Source: JAJZIH01 sp021785265
GTDB taxonomy: Bacteria; Pseudomonadota; Gammaproteobacteria; JAKAQQ01
Reading direction: 5' to 3'
DNA: 24,231 bases
Assembly (NCBI GenBank): GCA_027338645.1
Contig: DAHWSH010000029.1
Span: forward strand, 1 to 24,231
Part shown: piece by piece, positions 7,872-16,444 of the stretch
Numbering within the stretch: position 1 is the first letter of the stretch
How the letters are laid out: the number at the start of each line of letters is the position of its first letter
The notes under the pieces: generated by a model
The model's database searches: none
What the model saw: the letters and a program-made list of their open reading frames with translations, nothing else
What the model was told of the DNA's origin: nothing
Program-made: the position numbers and the translations under genes

Positions 7872-8604
7872 GGTTTTTGCTTTGCGGCTTGCGGCGCGTC
7901 GTCCGTTGACGCCGCGTGTTTCGGAATTTCGGTTTGAGCGCGTCGACGGACAGCCGTTTGACTACATCCCCGGCCAGTTCGTCACGCTGCATTTCCCTGG
8001 CCCTGAAGGGGAGCTCCGTCGCAGCTACAGTATCGCCTCGTCGCCAGAGGAGACTCTGGAAACCAGGTCGATCGCCATTGCGGTCACCGAAGTGCCGAAC
8101 GGCCGTGTGTGCCGCATCCTGTTCGGACTGTCTCCCGGTGAGGTCGTGCAGGCATCCGGTCCGTTTGGGCGCTTTATCCTGAGAGACGATCCCGGCATGG
8201 ACTACCTGCTCGTGGCGACCGGCACCGGCGTTTCGCCCTACCGGGCCATGTTGCCCAGTCTGGGTCAGCGTCTCGCCGGATCGGGTCGGGAAATCCGGCT
8301 CCTGCTCGGGGTGCGCGGTCCCGAGGAGTTGCTGTATGGCGAGGATTTCCTGAATCTCGCACGAGCCGTCCCGGCGTTCGGTTTTACCGCCTGCCTGAGC
8401 CGGACCCTGTCCGCCCCTCCCCGGGAGCATGAACGCCAGGGTTACGTCCAGGAGGCATTGAAATCATTAGCCTTGGATCCGCGGCGTCAGGTGGTCTATC
8501 TTTGCGGAAACCCGGAAATGATTGATGTGTCCCTGGCCTACCTCAAGTCACTGGATTTTCCTCTCCCGGCCATTCGGCGCGAGAAATACCTCTCCTCGAA
8601 CTAG
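7861..8604 (+). CDS. fpr: Ferredoxin/flavodoxin-NADP(+) reductase
   Basis: FAD enzyme exchanging electrons between NADPH and ferredoxin or flavodoxin. The 247-residue protein shows YIPGQFVTLHF, the FAD-binding RRSYSIAS (R54, Y56, S57), the nucleotide-binding ATGTGVSPYRAM (about 119-130), and near the C-terminus VYLCGNPEMI followed by a REKYLSSN end, all typical of the Fpr family. The ATG at 7861 has a GAGGA site about seven bases upstream and the family sequence starts immediately; the frame extends 14 codons further to a TTG without support. The gene overlaps the preceding leader frame by 11 bases and shares its stop region (CTAG) with ettA on the other strand. Confidence 0.92.
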   Translation: MPHEVFALRLAARRPLTPRVSEFRFERVDGQPFDYIPGQFVTLHFPGPEGELRRSYSIASSPEETLETRSIAIAVTEVPNGRVCRILFGLSPGEVVQASGPFGRFILRDDPGMDYLLVATGTGVSPYRAMLPSLGQRLAGSGREIRLLLGVRGPEELLYGEDFLNLARAVPAFGFTACLSRTLSAPPREHERQGYVQEALKSLALDPRRQVVYLCGNPEMIDVSLAYLKSLDFPLPAIRREKYLSSN

Positions 8605-10235
8605 ATGTCTCCTCCCCGGTGGGAAGGATGCCGCGCGATGAACTCACTGTACGCGCCTTCCTCGAAAAGGGTATGCCCTGTCCCATCGAAAGCGAGAACG
8701 TGGGTGGCAATGCGGTCGAGAAACCAGCGGTCATGGGACGTGACGAGGACGGATCCCGGAAAGGCCAGCAACGCCTCTTCCAGGGCGCGCAAGGTCTCGA
8801 CATCGAGATCGTTGGTGGGCTCGTCGAGCAGAAGCACATTCCCGCCTTCGCGCAGGAGCCGGGCGAGATGGACGCGATTGCGTTCTCCTCCTGCGAGACG
8901 GCCCAACGGTTTCTGCTGGTCAGGACCCCGGAAGTTGAAGCGTCCCACATAGGCCCGGGAGGCCATGGTGAAACCGCCGACCACGAGCTGGTCCTCGCCG
9001 TCGGTGATGTACTGCCAGACGGTCTGCGCTCCGTCGAGATCCTGTCGCAACTGATCGACATAGGCCAGCCGGGTGGTCTCCCCCCGGATGATCTCTCCGC
9101 GGTCAGGTTTCTCCGAACCGGTGATCAGGCGCAGAAGCGTACTTTTCCCGGCCCCATTGGGACCAATGATGCCGATGATGGCTCCGCGTTCGACCGGGAA
9201 GCTCAGGTGATCGAACAGGAGATGGGGGCCGTAGCTTTTTCCAACGTCCATGACCCGGATCACAACCTCCCCCAGACGGGGGCCGGGGGGAATATAGAGT
9301 TCCCGTGTCTCCTGGCGTTTCTGGAAATCCCGCGAACTCAGTTCCTCATAGCGCTGGATCCGGGCCTTGTTCTTGGCCTGGCGGCCTCGGCTGCCCTGCC
9401 GGATCCACTCGAGTTCGTCCTTGAGTGTTCTCCGGGTGGCCGCCTCTTCCCGCGACTCCTGGGCCAGACGGGCCTCCTTGCCGGCGAGCCAGGAGGTGTA
9501 GTTGCCTTCCCAAGGCAATCCACGGCCCCGGTCGATTTCGAGGATCCAGCCGACCACGTGGTCGAGAAAGTATCGGTCATGGGTCACCAGGATAACCGTC
9601 CCGGGATAGTCGTGAAGCGTTTTTTCGAGCCAGGCGACCGATTCGACATCGAGATGGTTGGTCGGCTCATCCATGAGGAGTAGGTCGGGCTGTGACAGGA
9701 GCAGTCGGCAGAGTGCCACGCGCCGGCGTTCTCCGCCCGAGAGGGTCTCGATTCGGGCGGAAGGCTCCGGGAGCCCCAGCGCAGCGGAAGCCACCTCGAG
9801 CCGGTGTTCCCAGTTCCATCCGTCCTGATGCTCAATGGCATCCTGAAGCGCGGCCTGCTCCGTGAGCAGGGCATCCATCTGCTCCGGAGTGATCGGTTCG
9901 CCGAGTTGCTGGCTCACGAGATCGAAGCGAGAGAGCAGGGCACGGAGATCGGAGAGTCCTTCCTCGACACTCTCCCGCACCGTTTTTTCTCCGTCCAATT
10001 CGGGTTCCTGGGGGAGGTATCCGATGCGGGTTCCCGGCATCAGCAGGCGTTCTCCTTCGAAGTCCGTATCGATGCCGGCCAGGATGCGGAGCAAGGTCGA
10101 CTTTCCGGCCCCATTGATGCCCAGGATTCCGATCTTTGCGCCTTGGAGGAAGGAAAGGGAGAGACCCTCCAGGATCACCCGCTGGGGGGGGACCACCCGG
10201 CGCAGTCGCTGTACCGTGAGGAGAGGGGTGGCCAC
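8601..10235 (-). CDS. ettA: Energy-dependent translational throttle protein EttA (ABC-F)
   Basis: Soluble ABC-F ATPase that binds the ribosomal E site and, in E. coli, gates entry into elongation according to ATP/ADP ratio. The 544 residues hold two ABC domains and no membrane segments. The first has P-loop GINGAGKS (39-46), LSGGE and DEPTNHLD; the second has GPNGAGKS, LAGGE and DEPTNDLD. A charged linker (residues about 250-320, rich in EEAATRR and RQAKNKARIQR) joins them. The N-terminal RVVPPQRVILEGLSLSF matches the EttA subgroup. Start is GTG at 10235, which gives the family's usual N-terminus; no strong ribosome-binding site is visible. It lies 92 bases downstream of rimK. Its TAG stop and that of fpr share CTAG. 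Confidence 0.95.
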   Translation of the reverse strand: MATPLLTVQRLRRVVPPQRVILEGLSLSFLQGAKIGILGINGAGKSTLLRILAGIDTDFEGERLLMPGTRIGYLPQEPELDGEKTVRESVEEGLSDLRALLSRFDLVSQQLGEPITPEQMDALLTEQAALQDAIEHQDGWNWEHRLEVASAALGLPEPSARIETLSGGERRRVALCRLLLSQPDLLLMDEPTNHLDVESVAWLEKTLHDYPGTVILVTHDRYFLDHVVGWILEIDRGRGLPWEGNYTSWLAGKEARLAQESREEAATRRTLKDELEWIRQGSRGRQAKNKARIQRYEELSSRDFQKRQETRELYIPPGPRLGEVVIRVMDVGKSYGPHLLFDHLSFPVERGAIIGIIGPNGAGKSTLLRLITGSEKPDRGEIIRGETTRLAYVDQLRQDLDGAQTVWQYITDGEDQLVVGGFTMASRAYVGRFNFRGPDQQKPLGRLAGGERNRVHLARLLREGGNVLLLDEPTNDLDVETLRALEEALLAFPGSVLVTSHDRWFLDRIATHVLAFDGTGHTLFEEGAYSEFIARHPSHRGGDI

Positions 10236-10327
10236 GTCGGTCTCTGGAAACGATTATGAAGGATACGCAATTCTGCCACATCCGAGGATCCGGGAATGAC
10301 AATCGGCCCCGGAGATGAGCGCCGGGT

Positions 10328-11224
10328 TCAGGGAGGCTGTGCCCGTCCTTCAAGAATGCGCTGTTCCAGGTCCTCGATCATCTGTCCCGCGATATCAGCC
10401 CGTGTCGCTTTTTCAACTCCTTCCAGTCCGGGCGTGGCGTTGACCTCGAGAACGACCGGACCCGAGTCCGTTTCCAAAAGATCCACCCCCGCAACGTGGA
10501 GCCCGAGAACCCGTGCCGATGTCCGTGCCAGGTGTGAGGCCCCGGGGGCCGGGCGGATGCGCCGGGCCGAGGCGCCCTGGTGGAGATTGGCACGGAAGCC
10601 ACCCTTCTGGTTTTTGCGCTCGATGGCCGCGGCGATTTCGTCTCCGATCACGAAATAGCGGAGGTCCCGGCCGCGGGATTCGCTGACAAAGCGTTGCACG
10701 AGGAAGTGGGCCATCAAGGCGCGCAGGGTTTCGGTGACGCTTTCTGCGGCTTCAGGATTTTCCGCGAGCACGACTCCGTTGCCCTGGGAGCCTTCAATCA
10801 GCTTGATGATGAGGGGCGGTGGTGGCAGGAGGCGGAGCAGGTCCGGATTGTCTTCGGGAGCGAAGGCCATGGCGGTTTCCGGGATGGGAATACCGGCTCC
10901 GGACAGGTGCTGTAGCATGCAGAGCTTGTTGCGCGTCCGGAGAATGGCCGCACTCGGATTCTGGACGGTGGCCCCCTGGAGTTCGAACTGGCGGACCACC
11001 GTGGTCCCATAGCCCGTGATCGAGGTCCCGATGCGGGGGAGGACCCCGTCGACCCCGGTAATCTCCCGACCCAGGTAATGGATACCCGAACGCTGCGTGG
11101 AGATGGAGAGATAACAGCGGACGGGGTCCAGAATGCGGATGCGATGGCCCCGCGCGCGCGCCGCTTCTGTCAGGCGACGGGTCGAATACAGTCGGGCATC
11201 ACGGGAGAGGAGGACGAAGCGCAT
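10328..11224 (-). CDS. rimK: RimK-family ATP-grasp ligase (ribosomal protein S6--L-glutamate ligase)
   Basis: In E. coli RimK adds glutamates to the C-terminus of ribosomal protein S6. The 298-residue protein matches it in length and along the sequence: FVLLSRDARLYS at the start, SGIHYLGRE, VLPRIGTSITGYG, the ATP-binding LIIKLIEGSQGNGVVLAE, RDLRYFVIGDEIAAAIER, and VDLLETDSGPVVLEVNATPGLEG, which carries metal-binding residues of the ATP-grasp fold. No purine-rich ribosome-binding site precedes the ATG. It is divergent from glyA across 153 bases and precedes ettA on the same strand. A related family member acting on another acceptor cannot be excluded. Confidence 0.9.
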   Translation of the reverse strand: MRFVLLSRDARLYSTRRLTEAARARGHRIRILDPVRCYLSISTQRSGIHYLGREITGVDGVLPRIGTSITGYGTTVVRQFELQGATVQNPSAAILRTRNKLCMLQHLSGAGIPIPETAMAFAPEDNPDLLRLLPPPPLIIKLIEGSQGNGVVLAENPEAAESVTETLRALMAHFLVQRFVSESRGRDLRYFVIGDEIAAAIERKNQKGGFRANLHQGASARRIRPAPGASHLARTSARVLGLHVAGVDLLETDSGPVVLEVNATPGLEGVEKATRADIAGQMIEDLEQRILEGRAQPP

Positions 11225-11315
11225 GGCATCGGAAGGGAGGTTCAGGAGTGGAGTTCAGTGTAGCCCGGCCAGGTCCGGAAGGCCCCACAGGAGTTCACCG
11301 GCCGACTTGGGGGCA

Positions 11316-11344
11316 TCGACGATCCCCTATGGAGGGGCTACAAT
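11316..11344 (+). promoter_or_regulatory. Candidate sigma-70 promoter for glyA
   Basis: TCGACG (four of six -35 matches) at 11316-11321 and TACAAT (five of six -10 matches) at 11339-11344 are separated by 17 bases. Transcription would begin near 11351, giving about 27 bases of leader. A small inverted repeat, CCCCT-ATGG-AGGGG (11324-11337), lies in the spacer and could be an operator. Confidence 0.45.
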
Positions 11345-11377
11345 TGCAGCTGCCGAAGCCCCTGCCTGAGACCTGCC

Positions 11378-12646
11378 ATGACCCCACTCCCACGCTACGG
11401 ACAGATGACACCCCTGGCCGAGTACGATCCCGAACTGGGGCGGGCTCTGGCGCGTGAACGGGAACGTCAGGAACAATACCTGGAACTCATTGCCTCGGAA
11501 AACTATGCGAGCCCACGCGTCCTCGAAGCTCAAGGCTCGGTGCTCACCAACAAGTACGCAGAAGGGTATCCGGGACACCGGTATTATGGGGGTTGCGCGT
11601 TTGTGGATGAGGCCGAAAACCTGGCAATCGAGCGGGCCCGCGAGCTCTTTGGTGCGGACTATGTGAATGTCCAGCCCCATTCCGGATCGCAGGCCAACGC
11701 CGCGGCATACCTGGCGTTGATCCGTCCCGGAGACCGGATCGTAGGGATGAGTCTCGCCGATGGGGGCCATCTCACGCACGGTGCCAAAGTCAGCTTTTCC
11801 GGCAAGCTGTTTGAGGCCTTTCAGTATGGCGTGGATCCGGTCACGGGTCTTTTGGACTATGAAAAGCTCGAGGCCTTGGTGGTCCGGGAGCGTCCGAAGC
11901 TCTTGGTGGCCGGCTTTTCCGCCTATTCCCGGATTCTCGATTGGGCCCGCTTCCGGGCGATTGCCGACCGCGTCGGGGCTTTTTTGGTGGTCGATATGGC
12001 GCATGTCGCAGGACTCGTGGCGACTGGCCTGTATCCCAACCCGGTGCCGCATGCGGACGTGGTGACCTCGACCACCCACAAAACCCTGCGGGGTCCTCGT
12101 GGCGGCCTCATTCTGGCCCGGCAGAACCCGGAAATTGCAAAAAAGCTTGCGGCGATGATCTTTCCGGGAACCCAAGGCGGGCCGCTCATGCATGTGATCG
12201 CAGCCAAGGCCGTGGCTTTCCGGGAGGCCCTTGAACCCGGGTTTCGCGACTATCAGGCCCAGGTGGTCGCGAATGCCCGCGCCATGGCCCAGGTCTTTTT
12301 GGAACGGGGGTTCAAGGTGGTCTCGGGGGGGACGGACAACCATCTGTTCCTGTTGGATCTGATCGGCCATCCCCTGACCGGACAGGAAGCAGAGCATCGT
12401 CTCGAGGCGATCCATCTCACCGTGAACAAGAATGCCGTTCCGAATGATCCTCGCCCTCCGCGGGTGACGAGTGGTCTCCGGATCGGCACCCCGGCGATGA
12501 CGACGCGCGGGATGGGATTGGCAGAGTCCCGACGCGTGGGCGAGATCATCATCGAAGCCCTGGATCCGGACGCGGCTTCCGTCCGCCAGGACGCACTGCG
12601 CGAGGAAGTCACCGCGCTCTGCCGGAGATTCCCGGTTTACGGGTGA
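11378..12646 (+). CDS. glyA: Serine hydroxymethyltransferase
   Basis: PLP enzyme converting serine and tetrahydrofolate to glycine and methylenetetrahydrofolate, the main one-carbon source. The 422 residues follow E. coli GlyA closely: LIASENYASPRV, TNKYAEGYPGHRYYGG, VQPHSGSQAN, GGHLTHG, DMAHVAGLVA, and STTHKTLRGPRGG with PLP-lysine K235. The ATG at 11378 is used; an in-frame ATG nine codons later (11405) gives a length closer to E. coli, and neither has a strong ribosome-binding site. It opens a run of four plus-strand genes with gaps of 4, 6 and -1 bases, an arrangement common in Proteobacteria. Confidence 0.97.
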   Translation: MTPLPRYGQMTPLAEYDPELGRALARERERQEQYLELIASENYASPRVLEAQGSVLTNKYAEGYPGHRYYGGCAFVDEAENLAIERARELFGADYVNVQPHSGSQANAAAYLALIRPGDRIVGMSLADGGHLTHGAKVSFSGKLFEAFQYGVDPVTGLLDYEKLEALVVRERPKLLVAGFSAYSRILDWARFRAIADRVGAFLVVDMAHVAGLVATGLYPNPVPHADVVTSTTHKTLRGPRGGLILARQNPEIAKKLAAMIFPGTQGGPLMHVIAAKAVAFREALEPGFRDYQAQVVANARAMAQVFLERGFKVVSGGTDNHLFLLDLIGHPLTGQEAEHRLEAIHLTVNKNAVPNDPRPPRVTSGLRIGTPAMTTRGMGLAESRRVGEIIIEALDPDAASVRQDALREEVTALCRRFPVYG

Positions 12647-12650
12647 GCCG

Positions 12651-13148
12651 ATGTATTGTCCGAGTTGCGGGCACATCGAGACCCGGGTGATCGATTCCCG
12701 GCTCTTGAATGATGGTCAGGGAACCCGGCGGCGACGGGTCTGCCCCGCCTGCGGGGAGCGATTCACGACGCTCGAGCAGGCACAGTGGGCCTACCAGCGG
12801 GTGATCAAGCGGGATGGACGGCGCGAACCGTTCGAGGAGCAAAAAATCCGCTCGGGCCTTCTGCGTGCGCTTGAGAAACGGCCCGTCCCGACTGAAACGC
12901 TCGAGTCACTGATCCAGGACCTCCTGCGACGGGTCCGGACATCCGGGGAATCGGAAATCGCAGCACGGCAGATCGGAGAATGGGTGATGGAAAAATTGCG
13001 TGACCTGGATCCCGTGGCCTACGTCCGGTTTGCCTCGGTCTATCGTGATTTCAACGATGTCCATGATTTTCGACGGGCCATCGACCGCCTGTCCGAGCCC
13101 TCTGTCCACCACGGGGATCGGAAAAGCCGCGGTCCACGTTCCTCCTGA
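12651..13148 (+). CDS. nrdR: Transcriptional repressor NrdR
   Basis: Zinc-ribbon/ATP-cone repressor of ribonucleotide reductase genes that responds to ATP/dATP. The 165-residue protein has zinc ligands C3, C6, C31 and C34 (MYCPSCG and CPACG) with ETRVIDSR and GERFTT between and after them. The ATP-cone follows (KRDGRREPFEEQKIRSGL, about 53-70, through VYRDFNDVHDF near 140). Start is four bases after glyA. NrdR boxes would be expected upstream of nrd genes, none of which is in the window. Length is near the usual 150-175, with a slightly longer polar tail. Confidence 0.97.
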   Translation: MYCPSCGHIETRVIDSRLLNDGQGTRRRRVCPACGERFTTLEQAQWAYQRVIKRDGRREPFEEQKIRSGLLRALEKRPVPTETLESLIQDLLRRVRTSGESEIAARQIGEWVMEKLRDLDPVAYVRFASVYRDFNDVHDFRRAIDRLSEPSVHHGDRKSRGPRSS

Positions 13149-13154
13149 TTCCCA

Positions 13155-14267
13155 ATGCGGAGCGAGGTTCGAGATTCGCGCGATGTCATTTTCATGGCCG
13201 AGGCCCTGGAACTGGCCCGGCGGGGATGTTTCACGACACGACCCAATCCGGCGGTCGGCTGTTTGATCGTCCGTGAGGATCTCGTGGTCGGCCGGGGTTT
13301 TCACCGGATCGCCGGAGGACCCCATGCGGAAGTCGAGGCGCTCGAGGAGGCCGGTGGGCAGGCGCAGGGAGCGACCGTGTATGTCACCCTTGAGCCCTGC
13401 TCGCACATGGGAAAAACCGCTGCCTGTGCTCCCGCCTTGGTAGCAGCCGGCGTGGGTCGCGTCGTCTATGCCATTGCCGACCCCAATCCCGCGGCGCGGG
13501 GAGGGGGCCTTTGGCTGGGAAAAGCCGGCATTCCGACCACGGCGGGAGTTCTGTCACGGGCGGCCCGGGAATTGAATCGTGGCTTCTTCAAGCGCTATGA
13601 GATGGGTTCCCCCTGGGTGACCCTCAAGTTGGCCTCCAGCCTCGATGGTCGGACGGCACTCGCTTCCGGTCAAAGCCGCTGGATCACGGGGTCGGCTGCA
13701 CGGGCCGACGTGCGGCGCCTGCGCGCCGGGGTCGGTGCCGTCGTGACGGGCTCGGGCACCGTGCTGGCCGACAACCCCCGCTTGTCGCTCCGCGGAGGGG
13801 CAGGAACCGGTTCCGGCCCCGAGCCCCTGCGGGTCGTGCTCGACTCCTTGGCACGCTGTCCGCCCGACTCCAGGGTCTTCTCTCCCCCTGCAGAGTCCCT
13901 GCTCGTGACGGCAGCCGAAGCGGATGTGCGACGCCATGAGGATGCCGGCATCCCGGTCGTCCGGGTTGCGCGGGGCAGAGGCGGACTGGACCTCCGTGAG
14001 GTCCTGGTGCTTCTGGCCCGGCGGGAAATCAATGAACTGCTGGTGGAGGCTGGTCCCCAGCTGGCTGGATCCTTCGTCCGGGAGGGGTTGGTCGACGAAT
14101 GGTGGCTCTATCTGGCCCCACGTCTGCTGGGCCCGGATGCCCGGCCCCTCGTGGACCTGCCTCGCCTCAATGTCCTTGAGGATGCCTCGGCCTGGCGGAC
14201 GGTTGAACTACGACGCATCGGGGGCGATTTCCGTCTCGTCCTGCGTCCGGTCCGGGAGACCCGCTGA
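13155..14267 (+). CDS. ribD: Bifunctional diaminohydroxyphosphoribosylaminopyrimidine deaminase / 5-amino-6-(5-phosphoribosylamino)uracil reductase
   Basis: Performs the second and third steps of riboflavin synthesis. The 370-residue protein has an N-terminal cytidine-deaminase-like domain with zinc ligands H57 (PHAEV), C82 (EPCSH) and C91 (KTAAC), plus TRPNPAVGC. The C-terminal reductase domain is marked by LKLASSLDGRTA, SGQSRWITG and VEAGPQLAGSF. The usual TPPC around the last zinc cysteine is TAAC here; the cysteine is kept. Start is ATG 13155, six bases after nrdR; M14 (MAEALELARRG) is an alternative matching the core family start. It overlaps ribE by one base (TGATG), which implies coupled translation. 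Confidence 0.96.
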   Translation: MRSEVRDSRDVIFMAEALELARRGCFTTRPNPAVGCLIVREDLVVGRGFHRIAGGPHAEVEALEEAGGQAQGATVYVTLEPCSHMGKTAACAPALVAAGVGRVVYAIADPNPAARGGGLWLGKAGIPTTAGVLSRAARELNRGFFKRYEMGSPWVTLKLASSLDGRTALASGQSRWITGSAARADVRRLRAGVGAVVTGSGTVLADNPRLSLRGGAGTGSGPEPLRVVLDSLARCPPDSRVFSPPAESLLVTAAEADVRRHEDAGIPVVRVARGRGGLDLREVLVLLARREINELLVEAGPQLAGSFVREGLVDEWWLYLAPRLLGPDARPLVDLPRLNVLEDASAWRTVELRRIGGDFRLVLRPVRETR

Positions 14268-14863
14268 TGTTTACCGGCCTGATCCAGAGCACCGGCGAGA
14301 TGCTGGAGAGCATGCCCCGGGCGCACGGAATCTCCCTGTGCATCCACCCGCTGGAGGCCAGTTTCCATCCGGCCCTCGGAGCCAGCGTGAGCGTGAACGG
14401 GGTCTGCCTCACGGTCGTCGATCCCCGTCCGGACCGGCTGGTTTTCGACCTGTCACCGGAAACCCGGCGGTTGACCACCTTGGGGGCTTTGAGGCCGGGG
14501 GGCCGGGTCAATCTCGAGTCCGCACTCCGGGTGGGCGATGAGCTCGGGGGGCACTTCGTGTCGGGACACGTCGATGCTGTGGGCCAGGTTCGACTCCGAA
14601 AGGTGCAGGAGGACTGCCTGGTTTTCGAGATTGAAGTTCCTCCCGGGCTGGAGCGCTGGATCGCACCTAAGGGATCCATCGCGGTCGACGGGGTCAGTCT
14701 GACCGTCAATGCCCTCCGGGGACGGATTTTTTCCATCATGTTGATTCCGCATACGATCCACCGGACTATTCTGGGACAGCTGGAGGTGGGTGCAGCCGTC
14801 AACTTGGAGGTGGATCTCCTCGCCCGTTATCTTGACCGGATGCGCGAAGCGGGCCCAGCCTAG
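14267..14863 (+). CDS. ribE: Riboflavin synthase, alpha subunit
   Basis: Dismutates two 6,7-dimethyl-8-ribityllumazines into riboflavin, the last step of the pathway; functions as a trimer. The 198 residues contain the two tandem lumazine-binding repeats: MFTGLIQ and SVNGVCLTV with HFVSGHVDAVG in the first half, and SIAVDGVSLTV with IPHTI in the second. The length matches the family (about 200-215). It is last in glyA-nrdR-ribD-ribE. The genes that often follow in related bacteria, ribBA and ribH, are absent here; a convergent gene ends 18 bases away. The same protein is named RibC in E. coli. Confidence 0.97.
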   Translation: MFTGLIQSTGEMLESMPRAHGISLCIHPLEASFHPALGASVSVNGVCLTVVDPRPDRLVFDLSPETRRLTTLGALRPGGRVNLESALRVGDELGGHFVSGHVDAVGQVRLRKVQEDCLVFEIEVPPGLERWIAPKGSIAVDGVSLTVNALRGRIFSIMLIPHTIHRTILGQLEVGAAVNLEVDLLARYLDRMREAGPA

Positions 14864-14881
14864 CTCAGGATGGATGGCCGT

Positions 14882-16444
14882 TTACGGGGCCGGGGTCGCG
14901 CCTCGTGACGGGGAACCCGGTTTGGAGGTCAGGGGAAAGGGGCGCAGCTGGTCCGTTTTGAGGTCGAGGGCCAGGATTCGGTTGGCGCCGGTATCGGCAA
15001 TCAGGAGTGTGGTCCGGTTGAGCAGTGCGAGACCTCCTGGCAGATTGAGGAGGGATCCCCGGGCCAGGGTGGAAACCTGACCGTCCGCGAGGTTGATGGC
15101 ACGGATGGCGTTGTTGAAGGTATCCGCCACATAGAGCATCCGCCCCTCCAGGGCGAGGCCCTGGGCATGTTGGAGCTTGGCCTGAGACAGGCTCCCATTA
15201 CGGAACCCCCAATGGAAAAGACCCTGACCGACGAGAGTTCCCACATGGCCGCTTTGGATCGAGATTACACGGATCGAAGAACTTTCTGGATCGGCGTCAT
15301 AGAGGGTGCCTGGGGTCAACGCGAGTCCACTGGGCTGGGCAAAGGTTGCCTCCCGTCGTGAGCCATCGGCCATGCCTTCGTCACCCGTGCCAGCCCAGGC
15401 CTCGATCTCTCCTGTGGCGAGGTTAAGGCGCCAGATCTGGTGTTCTCCGGCCATGGCGATCCACAGGATCCGCCCCGATTTCTCGAGCGCCCAGGGTGAG
15501 TTGAGCGGAACTGCCCGCGCCGGTCCGTGTCCTGTGACATCGTAGGCACGATGTCCCGTGCCGGCCAGGGTGGTGACTCTAAAGTTGCGAAGACTGACCC
15601 GGCGTATCGTGTTGCTGCCGGCATCCGCCACGTAGAGAGAATGGGTTCCAAAGGCCATTCCCTCCGGGTCATCGAACTCGGCGGCATGTTCCATGCCATC
15701 CTTCCAGCCGGGTTTTCCTGATCCGATGACCTGAACCACCTGGCCTTTCCGGTTGGCGAGAAGTACCTGGTGGTCACCGCTATCGGCAATGGCAATCCAT
15801 CTCCCTCCGACGGCCACCTTGTCCGGGGCGAAAAGAAGCCCGGCTGGCCTTTCGAGCCGCTTGAGCGGCAAGGGGTGCGGATCGAGCGTGCCTGACCGTC
15901 TGGCCTTCCCGATCACGGCCTGGATGGCAGTGGCCAGCTGGTCATAGGAGATCTCACCGACGAAGGCGGTGACCAGGCGGCCTTGGGGATTGATCAGGAT
16001 GAAAGTCGGCCATGCTTCGACGCCGTAACGGTTCCAGAGGGAGAGGCGAGTATCGTCGAGTACGGGTTCGTGGACATGGAAGTCGAGGATGAAAGTTCTG
16101 AGATCCGCCAAGGTCGCCGACGCAGTGAATTTCGGCGAGTCGATGCTGACCACGATGAAGTCGTGGTGGAAATGCTGCTCCAGTCGGTGCAGCACCGGGA
16201 TCATCTGGATGCAGTTGATGCAGCCGGGCGTAAAGAAATCAAGAAGAACCGCCCGTCCTCTGAGCATCTTTCGATCCAGTGGTCGGGTCACGTTCAGCCA
16301 GGTTTCCGCATGGGGGAAGGGCAGTGCCTTCATGCCACCCGGACGGGCCTGGCACGAGGCCAGAAGGACACAGAGCGGCAGGAGGCCGGCGGACAGGATC
16401 CATCCTGCCCGCCGGATCCGCCCCTCTTTAAAATAGTCCCACAT
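14882..16444 (-). CDS. Thioredoxin-like/NHL-repeat lipoprotein (NHLRC2-like)
   Basis: A 520-residue envelope protein. A lipoprotein signal ends in LLASC with the modified cysteine at 31. Residues about 45-190 are thioredoxin-like: LLDFFTPGCINCIQM with CINC at 75-78, VVSIDSPKF, then a conserved-type AWPTFILINPQG. Residues about 200-505 are NHL propeller repeats with recurring YVADAGSNTIRRV, YVADTFNNAIRAI and IADTGANRILAL blades. This domain order is that of NHLRC2-type proteins, whose bacterial function is unsettled; disulfide chemistry is suggested by the CxxC but not shown. The ATG overlaps the end of the upstream BNR-propeller gene by 17 bases, so the two are almost surely co-transcribed. 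Some NHL blades are irregular. Confidence 0.82.
   Translation of the reverse strand: MWDYFKEGRIRRAGWILSAGLLPLCVLLASCQARPGGMKALPFPHAETWLNVTRPLDRKMLRGRAVLLDFFTPGCINCIQMIPVLHRLEQHFHHDFIVVSIDSPKFTASATLADLRTFILDFHVHEPVLDDTRLSLWNRYGVEAWPTFILINPQGRLVTAFVGEISYDQLATAIQAVIGKARRSGTLDPHPLPLKRLERPAGLLFAPDKVAVGGRWIAIADSGDHQVLLANRKGQVVQVIGSGKPGWKDGMEHAAEFDDPEGMAFGTHSLYVADAGSNTIRRVSLRNFRVTTLAGTGHRAYDVTGHGPARAVPLNSPWALEKSGRILWIAMAGEHQIWRLNLATGEIEAWAGTGDEGMADGSRREATFAQPSGLALTPGTLYDADPESSSIRVISIQSGHVGTLVGQGLFHWGFRNGSLSQAKLQHAQGLALEGRMLYVADTFNNAIRAINLADGQVSTLARGSLLNLPGGLALLNRTTLLIADTGANRILALDLKTDQLRPFPLTSKPGSPSRGATPAP

Noticed and set aside
8619..9683. Plus-strand frame of about 350 codons opposite ettA
   Set aside because: Antisense to the conserved ABC domains of ettA, no family features.
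11324..11337. CCCCT-ATGG-AGGGG hairpin between rimK and glyA as a terminator
   Set aside because: Five-pair stem without a T-run, located in a divergent promoter region where no transcript should end; noted only as a possible operator.
11327..12676. Minus-strand frame opposite glyA
   Set aside because: glyA matches the family along its full length on the plus strand; the opposite frame is a shadow.
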